A DNA stretch of 64,000 bases from Notospermus geniculatus (GCA_002633025.1 NMRB01000353.1:136605-200604), one strand, 5' to 3'; counted from the first letter of the stretch, positions 52,051 through 63,548 are shown. Program-made: numbers and translations. Notes: generated by a model from the sequence alone, not told the origin.

Positions 52051-55005
52051 TTAACGAGAAGCTTTGATAAGGGCGGTCTGTCCCTGGGAATCCTTGCTGT
52101 TTATGTAGGCTCTATTCTGAATTACCTGACGAGCCATATCCTGCATGCCGTTCTCAGCAAACGACATCAGTGCTGTGTGTCGAACAATAAATTTCTCATT
52201 GAAATTCATTCTTTTTGACTGCTCATTACTAAACTTGCAAGCATCCGTAGCACCTGCCTTTAAGAGACATTCACAAGTGTCCCAATGGTTATTTCTGGCA
52301 GCATACCCAAGAGCAGTCATTTCACTTTCACCCTTGTCATCAACATCTGCCCCTTTGTCAATAAGACAATTCACAACTTCAGTGTGGCCATTAAGAGAAG
52401 CTACGATAAGGGCTGTCTGTCCCTGAGAATCCTTATCGTTCATGTTGGCTCCATTCTCAATAAGACACCTCACAACTTCAGTGTGTCCATGAAGAGAAGC
52501 TTTGATAAGGGCGGTCTGTCCCTGAGAATCCTTATCGTGGATGTTGGCTCCATTCTCAATAAGACACCTCACAAGTTCAGTGTAGGGATTCAGAGAAGCT
52601 TTGATAAGGGCGGTCTGTCCCTGTAAATCCTTATCGTGGATGTTGGCTCCATTCCTAGTAAGACACCTCACAACTTCAGTGTTTCCATAACGAGAACCTA
52701 TGAAAAGGGAAGCTGTGATAAGGGCGGTATGTCCCTGAAAATCCTTATCGTGGATGTTGGCTCCCTTCTCAGTAAGACACCTCACAACTTCAGTGTATCC
52801 ATAGCGAGAAGCTATGATAAGGGCTGTCTGTCCCTGAGAATCCTTATCGTTCATGTTGGCTCCATTATCAGTAAGACACCTCACAACTTCAGTGTTTCCA
52901 TAACGAGAAGCTATGATAAGGGCGGTCTGTCCCTGAGAATCCTTATCGTGGATGTTGGCTCCCTTCTCAATAAGACAACTCACAACTTCAGTTTGTCCAC
53001 AACGAGAAGCTTTGATAAGGGGGGACTCTTGCCCCTGGGGATCCTTATCGTTGATGTTCGCTCCATTCTGAATTAGTTGGCAGGCCATATCATGCATTCC
53101 GGTCTCGATCAACACCATCAGTGCTGTCTTTTGCGCAATAAATTTCCAATTGCTTAAAATCACTTTTGAAAGCTCGTCAAGAGTGAACTTGCAAGTATCT
53201 GTAGCACCGGCCTTTAAGAGACATTTACAAATCTCCCAATGCCCGTTAGCGATGGCATACCAAAGAGCAGTCATTTCCCTGTCATCCCTACCATCAACAT
53301 CTGCCCCATCCTCAATAAGACAACTCACAACTTCAGTGTGTCCATGAAGAGAAGCTTTGATAAGGGCGGTCTGTCCCTGAGAATCCTTATCGTTGATGTT
53401 GGCTCCATTCTCAGTAAGACAACTCACAACTTCAGTGTGTCCACGAAGAGAAGCTTTGATAAGGGCGGTCTGTCCCTGGGAATCCTTATCATTTATGTTG
53501 GCTCCATTCTGAATTAGCTGCCAGGCCATATCATGCATTCCGTTCTCGGCCAACGACATCAGTGCTGTCACTTCAGAGATAAAAAATTCACCGAAATACG
53601 TTGGTTTTGGCCGGTGATTAACGAACTTAGAATCTGTCGCACCTGCCTTTAAGAGACATTTACAAATGTCCCAACGCTGATAACCCAGACTAGCGGCATA
53701 CCGAAGTGCAGTCATTTCACTGTCATCCTTACAATCAACATCTGCCCCATTCTCAATGAGACAACTCACAACTTCGGTGTGTCCATAATGAGAAGCTTTC
53801 ATAAGGGCGGTCTGTCCCTGGGAATCCTTATCGTTTATGTTTGCCCCATTCCCAATTAGACAACTCACAAGTTCAGTGTGACCTTTAAAAGAAGCCATGA
53901 TAAGGGCGGTCTGTCCCTGAGAATCCTTATCGTGGATGTCTGCCCCATTCCCAATAAGACAACTCACTACTTCAGTCTGGCCATTAAGGGAAGCTTTCAT
54001 AAGAGCTGTTTGCCCCTGAGAATCGTTATCGTTTATGTTGGCTTTCTTGTCAATAAGCAGATGAACCACATCAAGCTTTCCATTCTCAGAGACAATCATG
54101 AGTGGTGACTGCCCATTTGCTGACTTAACAAGATGTTCAGCTCCTGCTTTCACAAGAACGCTGATCATGTCTACCTTCCCCTCATCCATCGCATACTCTA
54201 GTAGAGATTTCCCCCCATCAGTCTTAGCATTAACGTCCGCTCCAGCCTGAAAGAGGAGCTCAACAAGGTCACTGTTATTCGTATCAATGGCATACCCTAG
54301 TAGAGGTTTTCCTTCAACGGTCGTAGCATGAACATCAGCTCCTCCCTCAAAGAGGAGCTTAACAATGTCACTATTCCTGTTAGAAATGGCATACTCTAGT
54401 AGAGATTTTCCCTGACCAGTCTTAGTGTGAACGTCAGCTCCTCCCTCAAGGAGGAGCTTAACAACGTCACTGTTCCCCATTAAAATGGCACATTCTAGTA
54501 GAGATTCTCCGCAACCAGTCTTAGCGTGAATGTCAGCTCGTCCTTCAAGGAGGAGCTTAACAATGTCACTGTTCCTTCCCAAAATGGCGTATACTAACAG
54601 AGGATATCCCATATCATCCTTAGCATTAACGTCAGCACCTTCTTTGATAAGACATTCCACCATGTCTTTATTACCCTTTCCCGCCACAATGAACAATGCT
54701 GTCCGCCCATTTTTGTCTCTGGCATTGACAGATAATCCTGCCTCCAGTAACCACCGGATTTCTTCATCATCACCCCTGGCAGCAGCGGCCACAACATCTG
54801 GTGTGTCTTCATCATACATAAATAATCCTGCAATAATCAAATCGTCATCCCAATAAACACTACTCGGAGCAGCAGCAGCAGCTACCCTATCTGGTGAGCC
54901 TTCATCAGCAGTTGAAGAGTCAGCATTATCAGCATCATTTGATGACTTCATAACTGATTTGGAATCATCATCATCACTCCTGGCAGCATCCCGTAACTCA
55001 GCCAT
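52051..55005 (-). CDS. Giant ankyrin-repeat protein, N-terminal part
   Basis: 984 codons from ATG 55003-55005 to the TAA at 52051-52053. Residues 1-60 are acidic, Ser/Asp/Ala-rich and probably disordered. From ~63 to the end run about 27 ankyrin repeats with DKDSQGQTALIKAS and NG(A)DVVxxLI-type consensus. The first ~8 repeats are divergent; the rest are very alike, pointing to recent internal duplication. Three times the run is broken by a longer module (ADVDxKD..EMTALxYA, CKCLLKAGATD, ~20 variable residues, TALMSLAENGMHDMA), giving a higher-order repeat. Ankyrin arrays bind other proteins. The natural product would continue into the Mab-21 domain, since the reading frame, last repeat and spacing are continuous across the stop. 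Upstream, a good acceptor (CTTCTCTTGTAG, exon start 55081) indicates an intron in the 5' UTR. Confidence 0.92.
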   Translation of the reverse strand: MAELRDAARSDDDDSKSVMKSSNDADNADSSTADEGSPDRVAAAAAPSSVYWDDDLIIAGLFMYDEDTPDVVAAAARGDDEEIRWLLEAGLSVNARDKNGRTALFIVAGKGNKDMVECLIKEGADVNAKDDMGYPLLVYAILGRNSDIVKLLLEGRADIHAKTGCGESLLECAILMGNSDVVKLLLEGGADVHTKTGQGKSLLEYAISNRNSDIVKLLFEGGADVHATTVEGKPLLGYAIDTNNSDLVELLFQAGADVNAKTDGGKSLLEYAMDEGKVDMISVLVKAGAEHLVKSANGQSPLMIVSENGKLDVVHLLIDKKANINDNDSQGQTALMKASLNGQTEVVSCLIGNGADIHDKDSQGQTALIMASFKGHTELVSCLIGNGANINDKDSQGQTALMKASHYGHTEVVSCLIENGADVDCKDDSEMTALRYAASLGYQRWDICKCLLKAGATDSKFVNHRPKPTYFGEFFISEVTALMSLAENGMHDMAWQLIQNGANINDKDSQGQTALIKASLRGHTEVVSCLTENGANINDKDSQGQTALIKASLHGHTEVVSCLIEDGADVDGRDDREMTALWYAIANGHWEICKCLLKAGATDTCKFTLDELSKVILSNWKFIAQKTALMVLIETGMHDMACQLIQNGANINDKDPQGQESPLIKASRCGQTEVVSCLIEKGANIHDKDSQGQTALIIASRYGNTEVVRCLTDNGANMNDKDSQGQTALIIASRYGYTEVVRCLTEKGANIHDKDFQGHTALITASLFIGSRYGNTEVVRCLTRNGANIHDKDLQGQTALIKASLNPYTELVRCLIENGANIHDKDSQGQTALIKASLHGHTEVVRCLIENGANMNDKDSQGQTALIVASLNGHTEVVNCLIDKGADVDDKGESEMTALGYAARNNHWDTCECLLKAGATDACKFSNEQSKRMNFNEKFIVRHTALMSFAENGMQDMARQVIQNRAYINSKDSQGQTALIKASR

Positions 55006-55080
55006 GATGAGTTTTCACGATCCACTTCTGGAGAATCAGGGAGCACCAGTAGCAAGAGTCAACCCATAACAGCTGGTTTT

Positions 55081-55095
55081 CCTACAAGAGAAGAA
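55081..55095 (-). other. Probable 3' splice site in the 5' UTR
   Basis: On the minus strand a pyrimidine-rich stretch ends in TTGTAG, with the exon beginning at 55081, 76 bases before the ATG. No in-frame ATG intervenes. The donor was not identified; the MITE at 55172-55720 would then lie in this intron or in the promoter. Confidence 0.5.
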
Positions 55096-55171
55096 AGATC
55101 ATCATACCATAAGATAATGGACACTACATGTAATTTATATTCTCCAAAAGACCACGAAATGTCACAAAATA

Positions 55172-55720
55172 CAGGGTGGTCCAAAAAATGGACAAGCATA
55201 CTTCCACTTCCCAGAGCCCAAAACTACTGATGGTACTGGATGGAGAATCTTTGTAGAAGAAAAAGGACACCAAGATATCCCGATTCGGTCCAGTGGTTCG
55301 AGCTACAGACCCTGATTTGTAAAGCAAGTTTGAGGTCCTTGGTGAATTGTTCCACACAGAACAATCAAGATCATACACTGAGCCTAGCCATGTAACTGAC
55401 AAAATGATTATCCTGTGGAAAGGTGAAACAAAAAAAGAAGTACAGGTACATTTGGAACATGAAAATCAAACTTTACCATCGCTGCATAACAAGTAATTCC
55501 CATTTTGAAACATGCTTAATTCGCAGTTCAGCGGAAAGTTAGTACATGTAATAAGGACCACTGACGGTGCTTCACAAAAATGGCTCTGGAAGTAAAACTA
55601 CTCGACCGAATCGAAGTATCTTGGTCTTATTTATCTTCTAGAAAGATTCTGTATCCATTATACCAGTGGTTTGGCACTGAGGGTGGTGGAAGTATGCTTG
55701 TCCATTTTTGGACCACCCTG
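55172..55720. mobile_element. Mariner-like MITE upstream of the ankyrin gene
   Basis: Ends CAGGGTGGTCCAAAAAATGG and its complement, arms extending through GACAAGCATACTTCCAC, flanked by TA (55170-55171, 55721-55722). 549 bp, non-coding. Confidence 0.88.
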
Positions 55721-55792
55721 TAGTGTATAGCTCATTCACTACAAAGGTCGTGAGCCTACTGATACTGGTGACACAACAATTGATAATAAATA

Positions 55793-55860
55793 GGAAGTCG
55801 ACTTCCAAAGATTTCACAAATTTTCGACCCCAACCAGCGTCTTATTCAGGCTGGCACTTT
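55793..55860 (-). repeat. Penelope-type terminal fragment
   Basis: Same block as 48617-48680 (GAAGTCGACTTCCAAAGATT, TTTTCGACCCCAAC). The hammerhead-like core has decayed (CTGAATA in place of CTGANGA). Confidence 0.5.
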
Positions 55861-56690
55861 CTACGTAGTACGAGACCTGAGAGAAGACAAGATTCACAAT
55901 TAAAAACTACAACTTTTCTTTTTTTTGCTGAGCCTAGATTTGCAGTTGACTGTATTCTAAATGGGTCTTTGAAAACCCTGGAGACTGAACAATTGAGTGT
56001 GTCATTGTTGTCCGCCACATGGATCAACATCGCATCCAGAGGAATCGGAACCAGTCATTGTTGGTTCAGGCCTCTGGACAGCTTGAGATACATGTATGAG
56101 TAGACCTACATGTATGTGTGGATTAATTGTAACGTCGACAACAGTGGCCTGGCATAGAATGATGGGATGTGGAGAGGTACCTACACCCCTCCATGGTTTG
56201 GGTGTGTTTGATGTACGCTTCGAGTTGCGGTTGGTTTATGTTCGAGCCTGCCAGGGTCCACATGGGGAAGATACACATGTCCAAAAGCGCAACAGGGGCG
56301 ACGTCATGATTCCATCACGCTCGCATAGGCTAAAATGCAGTTCATCCAAAACCGTTACTACTTGGGAATGAGGAAAACCGAGGCCGCGTTGTGGAGATTT
56401 TAATTGTGCTTCAATGGGTAAAACATCGCGTTTCTGGCACATTTTGTAGACAGGGCTGTGAAGACCAGTGGTTGGACGATTGAAAAAGAAATTATTTAAT
56501 ATGGGATCCATCAGAAAACAGATCGAAATGTCCACCCGAGAAAATGTTGTTAACCGAGTCCCCCAAGGTCAATCATATGTTTGGAGGGGTGACATTTCGG
56601 TCTGTCCCACAACATGAAAGGAGAACTCTACAAGATAAAAGTGTGTCTCTAGACTTTGATGGAGCTGGACGCATATAGCAAGCCATTGTA
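55861..56690. other. Intergenic, no gene seen
   Basis: Open frames on both strands up to ~130 codons, none protein-like or flanked by good splice sites. Confidence 0.4.
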
Positions 56691-56887
56691 CACTTATAAG
56701 AAAAACCCGGTATTTCTACGAGAAACAAGATATTTCGATTGAAAAACCATGTATTACGCCGTAAAACGTTATTTTGGGGCGAATTACTTGGTATTTCTAC
56801 CGAAAAACCATTTTTATGGTGTGATACATGGTTTTTCAATCGAAATACCTGGTAATTCGTAGAAATACCGGATTTTTCTAATAAGTG
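56691..56887. mobile_element. TA-flanked hairpin MITE
   Basis: Ends CACTTATAAGAAAAACCCGG and imperfect complement; arms share GGTATTTCTACG and TTTCGATTGAAAAACCATG. 197 bp. Confidence 0.85.
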
Positions 56888-57447
56888 TACAAAAGGCTTG
56901 CCATACTAACCCTGATGTATGTTGCTCTCGGCAGGCAATCTCGTACCCAGAGTTCCATGCCCACATGAAACTCTGGAAAGGTCTAGACCGGTACTACTTT
57001 TGCACAGTGCGAAATGCATTATCATGGCGGATGAATTTGTGGCCGGTGCACAACCAATTGCGTAGGGATCCCAAAGAGTTCCTACTTTGTTCTTTAAAAA
57101 ACATTGAATACTCAACAGAATGTCAAAATAACAGTATTTTCACAAATACTGGAACAAATTCTAATTTTTGGTATGATTATTTCATCAAATAATTTGTAAA
57201 ATCGATGAGCACAAGAATATTGTGCTGGTTCCAGCCCTTTTCAGAGGTCTGAGCCAAGCAAAGATGGCGGCGACCTCTTCAGATTGCTCGGCAGGAGCAG
57301 GAGGTAACACCGACTAACATGTCATGACGATGGAAGGTACTTGAATCAACATCTGGAGAAACCAGTAGGTTTTTCTGTAAGAGAAGAGTGAAAATAGACT
57401 AGATTCCAGATTCAGGATTTAGTAGGCGGGGAGGGAAGCCTCCCTGA

Positions 57448-57580
57448 GTAGTAAACACCCACAAAAGGAATAAACACCCACAAAAGCCTAAACACCCACA
57501 GAAGGACTAAACAGCCACAGAAGGAGTGAACACCCACAGAGGGACTAAACACCCACAGAAGGACTAAACACCCACAGAGG
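57448..57580. repeat. ~19-bp minisatellite
   Basis: About seven units of AAACACCCACAGAAGGACT with small changes. Confidence 0.9.
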
Positions 57581-59204
57581 TTAGAGGCACCAGGACCCCT
57601 CATCCCAAAAAAAATAGTACATGGCAGAAGTTAGCCATACACGCCCAAACTTGCCGTTTGGTGAGCGTGGCCTGTACCACACACCCTCAGGCATGACATA
57701 GAATCGTAACCAATGGACCGATGGATGTCTTCTTTGCATATTTTTTAATGCGAGACTACCCCCCCCCCCCCTGACTACGCGATCTTGCTCTGTTTGAAGA
57801 CACAGACTCGCCAAATCTTCGTAACGGAAGCAGCTATGACAGAGCAACGGTTTCCGAGATGAAAACGTAGCCAGAATGTGACTAATTCCTCGCAAATTGC
57901 TTCCTTGGCTCTGGCGTGTTTCTCTCACAGGCATTGGAGCAAGCAATAACCTACATTATGCGCTCCTGTCGCATTTGGTTGCCTCCACAATGGGCCATAT
58001 GAATAAAAAAGTACCTACTTTTACTAGCAATTTTGCAGTATATACTGCTGTCTGTATGAATAAAACTGAAGTAAATACTAGGACTTGAAGCAAATAGTGC
58101 CAACTATTAGTAAAAGTATTTATAATTTACTAGTTCAGCTGTTACTACAAAGTCAGTAAATACTCTAGTCGATATGAATAAAGTGGAGTATTTGCTCAGG
58201 TTTTTCAAGTACATACTCCAGATTTTCAAGGTAGCTCCAGAACTACCTTGAAGCCAAAGTAAGTGGACATACTATGGTACAATTGCAGATTTTCTGCAAA
58301 TTCCGCGCTATTGAAGAATGGTGGGTCTATATGCCGATAGGTGAACGTGCTAGGAAAACAGGTACTGGCCCTGTTCAGCTTTGATCAGGAAAATGTGGTT
58401 TGGATGGTTAACATTTTACACACTCACAAGCCAAGTATAGCAACATAGGTTTTTCTTAATTTCTCCGCAGCCAGTCATCGGACTTTGATTTTCAAATGTG
58501 GTTGTGACACTTTGAGGTGTAACAGGCCTGTTGGTTCGAAAGGTTTTAAGGAAAAGTGAAGGTACCACGAAAATATCAGGATATCAAAATATCACCCATT
58601 TGATATCTGGAACATTTTTAAATGCAAGGCGACCAAATTTTTACACAATGAAAACAACGGAAATCCATTCACAATTGCCAAAAAATTTGCTGAAAATGTG
58701 CATCATTTTCGTGATATCTGACATAAATGAAACGGTCCATGGACCATGTGCTCACCTGTGGGTGAATGTCCCAGAAGAACACATGACAATTGTGTGTTCA
58801 AGTGTATGCCTATTTTTACAGCAGCTAGGCTTAACAGGGCAGTTTAGGCCGAGGCATTTGAATTGAATTGCCCTCAAAATATTGGGTAGGAATAGGATGT
58901 AAGCCTAGATTTGGCCCATCAAAGTCTTTGACTGATCATGGCCGTAGGCCTACGGCCTTGGCCAAGGTGTAACAAAATACATACCAGCACAATCAGATAT
59001 TCCCCCTGACACAGCACATCCACACCATGACAGTCACACAACCACTGAACACTGCATGAACTGACTGTAGGCCTAGGCCTACCTGTTACCATGGTCATTG
59101 TACTGACTGACCCCACCTCTGTCTGTGTGTGTCATGGCGTCATAGTCATACTTTGAACAACGGGCCCCACTGGTTGACCATGACTTCCGAAACTGGATGA
59201 ATGT

Positions 59205-59945
59205 ACTGTAGTTCATTGAATAGTCACTGGATGGTCCATTTGAAACATAACAAAAAGTACAGTAACTAACTTATTATTTGACAGATCATCACCAAATTTG
59301 TATCATGGGTAGGCCTAGGTCTAATGAAGACACATACGGGTTTTCAATTTGAACAACGTTTATCGGTCATACAGGTCAAAGTTCCATTTTCAAAATGGCT
59401 ACCTGGCAGCGGTCCGCGAAGTCCGATCACACTGAAATTTGCTGTACACATGAAGGCTACATGATACATAATTGTTCAAGTTCAGAACATTCCAGCTCCA
59501 GTAGTTAACGAGCTATGGGCCAACGCCCGATTTCCAAGATAGCCACCTGGTGGCTGTATTTGAAGTCCGATCAGCCCAAAATTCGCCACAGTCATACCTA
59601 GATACATCATCACACCAATGAACAATCCACGAAAAATAGCCACGAAACGTGCCATCCAACGATGAAATTTCGAACTTTGACCTCTGTGACCTTGAAAATT
59701 GCGCCAAATCAAAAACCCGGGTGATATGTCGTGTATCGTCATCAGATGATATCTACGATAAAAATTCGGTGATGATCCGATCACTGAGGCGAAACTGCAC
59801 TTTAAAGGTTTTCAGCAGTTTATCCCCCCTGGTGGCCAAGCCAGGAATCAGATCGGACTGAAACTTGGTGTATGAGGTCACCTGACCTCAGGGCACAGAT
59901 GTGTGAAGTTTCAAGTCAATCGCTCCAATGGTTCACCATCAGTTT
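59205..59945. repeat. ~740-bp unit, copy 1 of tandem duplication
   Basis: Blocks GTACTGTAGTTCATTGAA, CTTATTATTTGAC, TGGCAGCGGTC and CCAGTAGTTAACGAGCTATG recur in the same order at 59948-61510. Non-coding. Confidence 0.8.
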
Positions 59946-60137
59946 CCAAACAGGTGTATGTACTGTAGTTCATTGAAGAGTCACTAGATGGCTCCATTTG
60001 AAATGGACAAAAAGTGCAATAACTAACTTATTATTTGACGGATCATCATCAAATTTTTATCATAGGTACATCTAATGCAGATGCATGATATATCAAACGG
60101 GTTTTCAAGTTGAACAACATTTATCGGTCACACGGTG

Positions 60138-60340
60138 ACTTCCCATTTCGCCAAATCCCATTAATTGCCAAATCCCATTTGGCCAAATTCCCATTTGGCC
60201 AAATTCCCAAATCACCAAATTCCCATTTTGCCAAATTCCCAATTTGCCAAATTCCCATTTCGCCAAATAACCGTTTCGCCAAATTCCCATTTGGCCAAAT
60301 TCCCATTTCGCCAAATTCCCGTTTCGCCAAAAATTTATAC
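60138..60340. repeat. 16-bp minisatellite, forward array
   Basis: About twelve units of ATTCCCATTTSGCCAA. Confidence 0.95.
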
Positions 60341-60819
60341 TTGACACCCCCTGTGTTCTTCCAAAATGAATCGTTCGAAATATTAATTTTTAATATCAAT
60401 TTTTGTAGCAGGGTCAGAAGTGTAACAAATTAAGCAAATGGTATTCATTCCAAAGAAGACTGGTGTTATTTCTAGGTAAATTCTTCAACGATAACGATTG
60501 CTTTTAATTTCAATTTTCTTTTGTTCTTCTGATATGCCTTGGGTTACACACCTCTAGCAGTGTTTGCTCCCTTCATATATCTGCACTGACATAAGCGCAG
60601 ATATAGTCAAGGGAACAAACACCGCTAGAGTTGTGTAACCTTGGGTGTGGCGCATTACACCCCTCCTTTTTGAAGGTGGAGACATACATGTAGGCCCCCT
60701 TCCAAATCCTGAGTGAAACAGTTTGATAACCAAGGGCCTTATCCCAACCCTAACCCTCTATTTTGAAGTACTTTGCATTGGATCGGTCCATTAGATTAGG
60801 GGTTATAGCCTGAATATCA

Positions 60820-60945
60820 AATTTGGCGAAATGGGAATTTGGCAAAACGGGAATTTGGCCAAATGGGAATTTGGCCAGATGGGGGGAATTTGGCCAGATG
60901 GGAATTTGGCGAAATGGGAATTTGGCATTTCCATTTTGGCAGTTC
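60820..60945. repeat. 16-bp minisatellite, inverted array
   Basis: About seven units of TTGGCSAAATGGGAAT, the reverse complement of the 60138-60340 unit. The two arrays could fold on each other across ~480 bp. Confidence 0.95.
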
Positions 60946-62383
60946 CATTTTCCAAAATGGCTGCCTGGCAGCGGTCTCTGAAGTCCGATCACGCTGACAT
61001 TTGCTGTACACATAAAGGCTACAAAGATACATACTTGTTCAAGTTCAGAACATTCTAGCTCCAGTAGTTAACGAGCTATGGGCCAACGCTCAATTTACAA
61101 GATAGCCACCTGGTGACCATATTTGAAGCCCGACTGGACCGAAATTTGCCACAGACAAAGATGGTACCTAGATAATTCATCATACCAAATTTGAACAATC
61201 CGCGACAAATAGCCACGAAACGTGCCACCTGACGACGAAATTTCAAACTTTGACCTCTGTGACCTTGAAAATTACGTCAAATCAAAAACCCGGGTGTCGT
61301 GTATCCTCATAAGATGTACCTACGATAAAAATTTGGCGATGATCCGATCAACGGTTAAGGCGAAACTGCACTTTAAAGGTTTTCGGTTCATCCCCCCTGG
61401 TGGCCAAGCCAGGAATCAGATCGGACCGAAACTTGGTGTCATAGGTCACCTGACCTAGGGGTATATATGTACCAAGTTTCAGACCAATAGCCCCAGCGGT
61501 TACGGAACGTGCCCTGCTAACGGACAACGACGACGCCGACGACGGACGACAGACACACCATGATGACTACAGCTCGCAGGTGAGCTAAAAATGCCCACTT
61601 TTGTAAAAAAATATTGTTTTACATAAAGTTAAATTTACTAAAACAAACTGTGGCTTTTCATTCAATGAAAATGGCATGCTGGGTCACATGGGATAACAGC
61701 TTTACATCAGCAGCAAAATCTCAAGCAAAATCTCACTTTTTCATTTTTTGATTATTTTTGATAAGTATATCAAATATCTTTGTTCACAACTGATATTTTT
61801 CAATTCTTTTCTTGTGAATCCTTGCTCATCATCAGGCTTCATTATCGTGAACATTACCGTAGGACATTTGCTCCCCCCCCCCCACCACCACCAGGACATC
61901 TCCCCCGACATTACCCGGGGGGGGGGGTGTCCTTGGGGGCGGGGTGGGGTGGGGGGCAGCATTCCTGTTGGGATAAGTTGGCTGCCGCTGTAGAAATCCC
62001 GGAATAATACGTCATTCCTAGCCGTTCATTCGGAAATAGTAGTTGAATAAATGAAGCATTTAGTACCCTTCCAGACACTTTCAAAGCGGTCAGTTGAGGT
62101 CGGTGACAAGTAGAAACTAGTACCGGTACATAAGAAGTAGGTACTTTGAAGTAAAAGTAAACGTTTATTCATATGAAATGAAGTATTTACTTTTACTTTC
62201 ACTGGTTACTAGCTAGTAGATACTTTTACTACTTACTTCTACTAGCAAGTTAATACTCTTTTTTATTCATATGGCCCAATGACTTGCTTGGCGTCGGTTT
62301 TGGTTGTAATTTCGGCGAGCTAGACGCGTTTTTGTCAACACATCAGATTAAATACATGTTACGAAATGTACACATTTCAAACA

Positions 62384-62740
62384 AGATGACATTGTGAATG
62401 TCGTATGGTTCCCGATGTACTTCTACACGAATGGTATACTGATAGAGATCAAGATATGTTGATAGAGATCAGATACCTTGACAGGGCACCATATGACATG
62501 ACCATCTGATGTGACGTGACGTGGCATGATGTCATGTGACATGACGTAACTGACCATGACGTCAAATGACGTGACATGACCTCACATTACATGACATGAC
62601 GTCAAATGACATGGCATGACATCACACGACATGGCATGATGTCACAGACATGGCATGATTTCACATGACATGACGTCACATGACATGACATGATGTCATA
62701 TGAAATGACATCACTTCACATGACATGATATAATACGAAC
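62384..62740. repeat. TGACATGACGTCA-rich satellite block
   Basis: After the lead-in CAAGATGACATTGTGAATGT (shared with 42973) come irregular repeats of ACATGACGTCAYATGACATG. Related to the block in unit copy 3. Confidence 0.85.
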
Positions 62741-63077
62741 TCATGCAAATAACTCATCCATGGTTGACCCTGAACTTGACCTAGATATCTCAAATTATCA
62801 GGATATCCAAAATTATCACGTTTGACCTTGACCTTGACCTCTGATCATCAAAACCATTGCATAATCGAAATGGGTATCCCCAATAACCCAAGTATGGATG
62901 ATATCATGCCTCTCCCACGCCGCACGGGCAGAAATCCTTCAAATTATCAAGTTTGATATATCAAAATCTCATGATATCTCAATCACCCAGACACGTGAAG
63001 CTGAGAATTTTAACACAGTCATGTCCTTGGATAAGCAGGCATGAACTAAGACTTGTTTCATATTGCTCAGTTGACAA

Positions 63078-63548
63078 TATGTGACCCACCATGGCTAAAA
63101 GGCCCACATGGACCAAATTATGGACTCTGAGATTGTTGTATTTTCTGATTCTACATTCAGTAAGCTTTAAAATGAGATATAGCACAGGTCTGTATCTTAA
63201 AAAATGACAAAGTTACAGCATTTTGAAGTCGGGATGCATGCGGAGTTCAAATAAAGCGATGTTTTGAGAAAAAGCCAATTAAAGGTGCCTGAAGGATTAC
63301 GTAATTAGGCATTGTTTCCTTTTTTCAGATTGCATGCCTTTACAAAAGCATGCTTTTGATGCCTTTTTACCTCAATTTCAGCGATAATGTTCTTTGAGCA
63401 AAGAAATAAGATGCTTTTGAAGGGTTTTCTGCAAAAATCGCAATGTTGAATTTTTTTCACTTACAATGCATTGTTTTGATTATGTGGGCTCTGACTCCTT
63501 ATCTCATTGTGCGACATGCAGGCCTTTTAGCCGTGGCGGGTCACATAT
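63078..63548. mobile_element. MITE with ATATGTGACCC ends (~470 bp)
   Basis: ATATGTGACCCACCATGGCT at the left pairs with AGCCGTGGCGGGTCACATAT at the right, extending through AAAAGGCC. Non-coding. Confidence 0.82.

Larger units (their letters stand above)
59948..61510. repeat. Copy 2 of the duplication, split by minisatellite DNA
   Basis: Same order of blocks as copy 1, interrupted from ~60138 to ~60950 by two inverted minisatellites and ~480 bp of other sequence. It ends in GACGACGCCGACGACGG and GGTGAGCTAAAAA. Confidence 0.78.
57992..62277. mobile_element. Possible 4.3-kb non-autonomous DNA element
   Basis: Left end GGGCCATATGAATAAAAAAG and right end CTTTTTTATTCATATGGCCC are inverted repeats; AAT flanks both (57989-57991, 62278-62280). 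Sub-terminal sequence at both ends is rich in TACTTTTACTAGC-type motifs. No transposase is inside; it contains the duplicated blocks and minisatellites below. The alternative is two separate MITEs of one family. Confidence 0.55.

Noticed and set aside
49139-54856. Many plus-strand frames opposite the ankyrin-Mab-21 gene (e.g. SVPTEL and SKTPHNFSVS repeats)
   Set aside because: Antisense shadows of the tandem repeats in the real minus-strand gene.
60105-60433. Frames reading NGNLAKWEFGQMGIW or FPFGQIPISPN
   Set aside because: Translations of the 16-bp minisatellite in both directions.
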